A DNA stretch of 5,849 bases, taken from positions 1 to 5,849 of the forward strand of contig DATDMG010000207.1 in the NCBI GenBank assembly GCA_036518955.1, written 5' to 3'. Within the stretch, counting starts at the first letter, position 1, and each line of letters begins with the position of its first letter. Both the position numbers and the translations under genes were made by a program. The notes under the pieces were generated by a model that worked only from the letters and a program-made list of their open reading frames with translations, made no database searches and had not been told where the DNA came from. The stretch comes from DATDMG01 sp036518955. GTDB taxonomy: Bacteria > Actinomycetota > Actinomycetes > Actinomycetales > Kineosporiaceae. This document shows positions 5,187 to 5,849 of the stretch, piece by piece.

Positions 5187-5744
5187 TCACCGGAGGTGAG
5201 CGGCATCGATCGCGGACTGCAGAGCCTGCTGGTAGCCGACCGAGGTCACGGTGGCGCCGGAGATCGAGTCCACCTTGGCGCTCTGCCGCTGGAGGGCCTG
5301 CTTGTAGAGGACGGGCAGGGATCGGGCGTTGATCCGCTCGCTGGTCCTGCCCGCGGTGGTCACCTGAACGGCCTTGGTGGCGACGATCTTGCCGCTGTTG
5401 ACCGTGATCTGGACCTGCATCGGTCCGAAGTCCGTGTTGACCGGCTTGCCGGTCACGGTGCCGGTCCCGTTGACGAGCTTTCTGGAGGCGCCGGGGGAGG
5501 CTGACGATTTCGGCGCGGCCAGAACCATGGCGCTGACCGTGCCGGCGGGAGGGGTCGCGTACGGGGTGGCGTCGGCGTGCGGGCGCAGTATCAGGAACGC
5601 CCCGGCCGCGGCGGCCGTGACAGCGATGACCGACGTCGGGAGCCGGCGTTCCACCCGGTGCCGCTGGCCTCTGCGGGAGCTGCTCGAGCTGACGCTCTGG
5701 GAACGGCTCGAGGAGCGCTGGGTCCATGGCGCCATGGGGGCCAT
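5187..5744 (-). CDS. Membrane-anchored FMN-binding domain protein (covalent flavoprotein)
   Basis: This 185-aa protein has a single FMN_bind domain. Residues 1-35 are Ser/Arg-rich, 36-53 (SVIAVTAAAAGAFLIL core) form one hydrophobic helix, and a Pro/Ala/Ser linker reaches about 90, so the domain (about 92-184) should be outside the membrane. DSISGATVTS at 159-168 matches the flavinylation motif of the family, in which FMN is attached by ApbE through a phosphodiester to the Thr of SGAT, here Thr165. Such proteins pass electrons at the membrane or cell surface. No ApbE, ferric reductase or other redox partner is in view. The ATG at 5744 is the most upstream possible start, because an in-frame TGA lies at 5756-5754; GGAGG sits a rather long 12 nt away. 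GTG at 5654 (Val31), just before the helix, would give a more usual short N-terminus. It is convergent with the pseudokinase gene. The domain call is firm, the physiological role unknown. Confidence 0.88.
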   Translation of the reverse strand: MAPMAPWTQRSSSRSQSVSSSSSRRGQRHRVERRLPTSVIAVTAAAAGAFLILRPHADATPYATPPAGTVSAMVLAAPKSSASPGASRKLVNGTGTVTGKPVNTDFGPMQVQITVNSGKIVATKAVQVTTAGRTSERINARSLPVLYKQALQRQSAKVDSISGATVTSVGYQQALQSAIDAAHLR

Positions 5745-5777
5745 TGAGCCTGTTCACCTCCAGGAAGGATCACGTGC

Positions 5778-5826
5778 CAGGAGGGTCTCACCCGGCCGGC
5801 GGACGAGGCGGGGTGAGACCCTCCTG
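5778..5826. repeat. Perfect 16-bp inverted repeat upstream of the FMN-binding gene
   Basis: Arms CAGGAGGGTCTCACCC (5778-5793) and GGGTGAGACCCTCCTG (5811-5826) are exact reverse complements around a 17-nt GC-rich loop. The element ends 34 nt upstream of the FMN-binding gene's ATG. It could terminate a gene beyond the right edge, act as a leader hairpin, or be an operator. There is no U-tract on either side. The remaining bases of this 105-nt region show no clear promoter. Confidence 0.7.
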
Positions 5827-5849
5827 ATGAGACGTACGAGCAAACGGGC

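Noticed and set aside
5143..5757. A 204-codon minus-strand frame starting at GTG 5757, closer to the GGAGG sequence
   Set aside because: Its Arg/Pro/Gly-rich product shows no domain, while the overlapping frame encodes an intact FMN-binding domain with its SGAT motif.
5754..5849. Open minus-strand frame entering from the right edge and ending in TGA at 5756-5754, as the 3' end of an upstream gene in an operon with the FMN-binding gene
   Set aside because: It reads straight through a perfect 16-bp inverted repeat and has no recognisable sequence. It is too short to support, though stop-to-start spacing would be operon-like, so more sequence could revive it.

Overview
The window comes from a high-GC actinomycete-like chromosome. 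The evidence is very GC-rich third codon positions, GTG starts among the candidate starts, hairpin terminators without U-tracts, and kinase-like and CBM2 sequences of the type seen in filamentous Actinomycetota. Genus cannot be assigned from sequence alone.

Left two thirds (1-3350): a 4-hydroxybenzoate/protocatechuate catabolic block. On the minus strand, pcaH (313-1140) and the start of pcaG (329 down to the left edge, partial) overlap by 17 nt and encode the two subunits of protocatechuate 3,4-dioxygenase. Divergent from them, on the plus strand, lie an IclR-family regulator (1266-2033) and pobA, 4-hydroxybenzoate 3-monooxygenase (2142-3350). PobA converts 4-hydroxybenzoate to protocatechuate, PcaGH opens that ring to beta-carboxy-cis,cis-muconate, and the IclR protein between them is the obvious candidate regulator. 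A shared element, TTCCGCT-N4-GAAA, occurs once in the pcaH/iclR intergenic region (1242-1256) and once upstream of pobA (2092-2106). I propose it as the operator.

Middle right (3426-5012): an unrelated membrane protein with a degenerate Ser/Thr protein kinase domain in the cytoplasm, a proline/glycine-rich linker, one transmembrane helix and an extracytoplasmic carbohydrate-binding module of family 2 (CBM2). The ATP-binding lysine, the catalytic-loop asparagine and the DFG aspartate all appear to be missing, so it is probably a pseudokinase. This is the most unusual gene in the window.

Right end (5013-5849): a convergent intergenic region with several hairpins and a G-quadruplex motif, including a strong 17-bp terminator-like stem (5118-5160). 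It is followed by a minus-strand gene for a small membrane-anchored FMN-binding-domain protein with a flavinylation motif (5187-5744). Upstream of that gene is a perfect 16-bp inverted repeat (5778-5826) of unknown role. No gap longer than 300 bases lacks a gene. I saw no tRNA, rRNA, CRISPR array or insertion sequence.
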